Positions 42,403 through 42,540 of a stretch of 42,540 nt of DNA are shown in pieces; the stretch's first letter is position 1; every line of letters begins with the position of its first letter. A program made the translations under genes and the position numbers. The notes under the pieces were generated by a model, which saw only the letters and a list, made by a program, of their open reading frames with translations, had not been told where the DNA came from and did not search any database. The stretch comes from Haplomitrium mnioides. Taxonomy: Eukaryota > Marchantiophyta > Haplomitriopsida > Calobryales. The stretch is taken from NCBI GenBank assembly GCA_049999725.1, contig JBNGIS010018492.1, forward strand, positions 1 through 42,540. The letters run 5' to 3'.

Positions 42403-42540
42403 CCTCATTAATGAGAGGGAAAGAAGGTGGCGATTGGGCTTCATCGTGTTGAATGTCAAGCGAGGATGTGACGGGAAAGTGGCCAAGAATTTGGGAAATT
42501 TTAAAGAGGATTGATAGCTCACCGCCGCCACGCAACAACA

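Larger units (their letters stand above)
41169..42540 (+). mobile_element. Second Ty3/gypsy element, 5' end, runs off right edge
   Basis: A complete 5' LTR (41169-42378), primer site and the first 140 bases of leader, matching the element at 24932-31727 (25326-25490 for the leader). It inserted into repeat C. If the insertion is simple, GGTAC (41164-41168) should recur after its 3' LTR beyond the window. Confidence 0.85.

Overview
The window looks like repeat-dense nuclear DNA of a large-genome land plant. Reasons: Ty1/copia and Ty3/gypsy elements of plant type, a tRNA-Asp-like primer site on the gypsy elements, spliceosomal introns with GTAAGT donors, AT-rich intergenic DNA, and two 100-N scaffold gaps. 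I cannot assign a species. Nearly all recognisable coding sequence belongs to mobile elements, and nearly all of it carries stops or frameshifts. No RNA gene, CRISPR array or intact host gene was found.

Layout. 1-3175: 5' part of a copia element on the minus strand (LTR, leader, Gag and protease; it runs off the left edge). 3182-11140: a related, full-length but mutated copia element on the plus strand, joined head-to-head to the first across a 6-bp spacer, so that the two LTR starts form a 33-bp-arm palindrome. Its reverse transcriptase frame carries a roughly 250-codon insertion made largely of 12-residue (36-bp) repeats. Each repeat includes a GGAC-N5-GTCC inverted repeat, and that motif persists even where the rest of the unit has decayed. 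12040-14795: a broken plus-strand gene resembling the DUF7869 family of transposon-like proteins. 16108-23740: a minus-strand gypsy derivative with Gag and protease but no reverse transcriptase or integrase core, lying between two roughly 310-bp direct repeats. 23860-24931: a second minus-strand gypsy piece (RNase H to integrase). 24932-31727: a plus-strand gypsy element with a 5'-truncated 5' LTR, decayed gag-PR-RT-RH-INT and a complete 1.2-kb 3' LTR. 31870-32340: a third gypsy RT scrap, minus strand. 33325-33585: a possible terminal exon of an unidentified gene. 34285-35062 and 40440-41168: copies of a GC-richer dispersed repeat. The left copy is followed by a promoter-like tract with G-box arrays and a TATA box. 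The right copy is cut by a second gypsy element that starts at 41169 and runs off the window.

Most unusual gene: between the two copies of that repeat, on the minus strand at about 37380-39460, is a decayed, intron-containing gene for a DNA amino-methyltransferase (N6-adenine or N4-cytosine type). It has a DIPYG catalytic motif placed before a degenerate FxGxG SAM-binding motif, with a phase-consistent 98-nt intron between them.

The genes do not form a pathway. The window is best read as nested and adjacent insertions of several mobile-element families of different ages. Assignments rest on motif recognition by eye; no alignment or database search was run.
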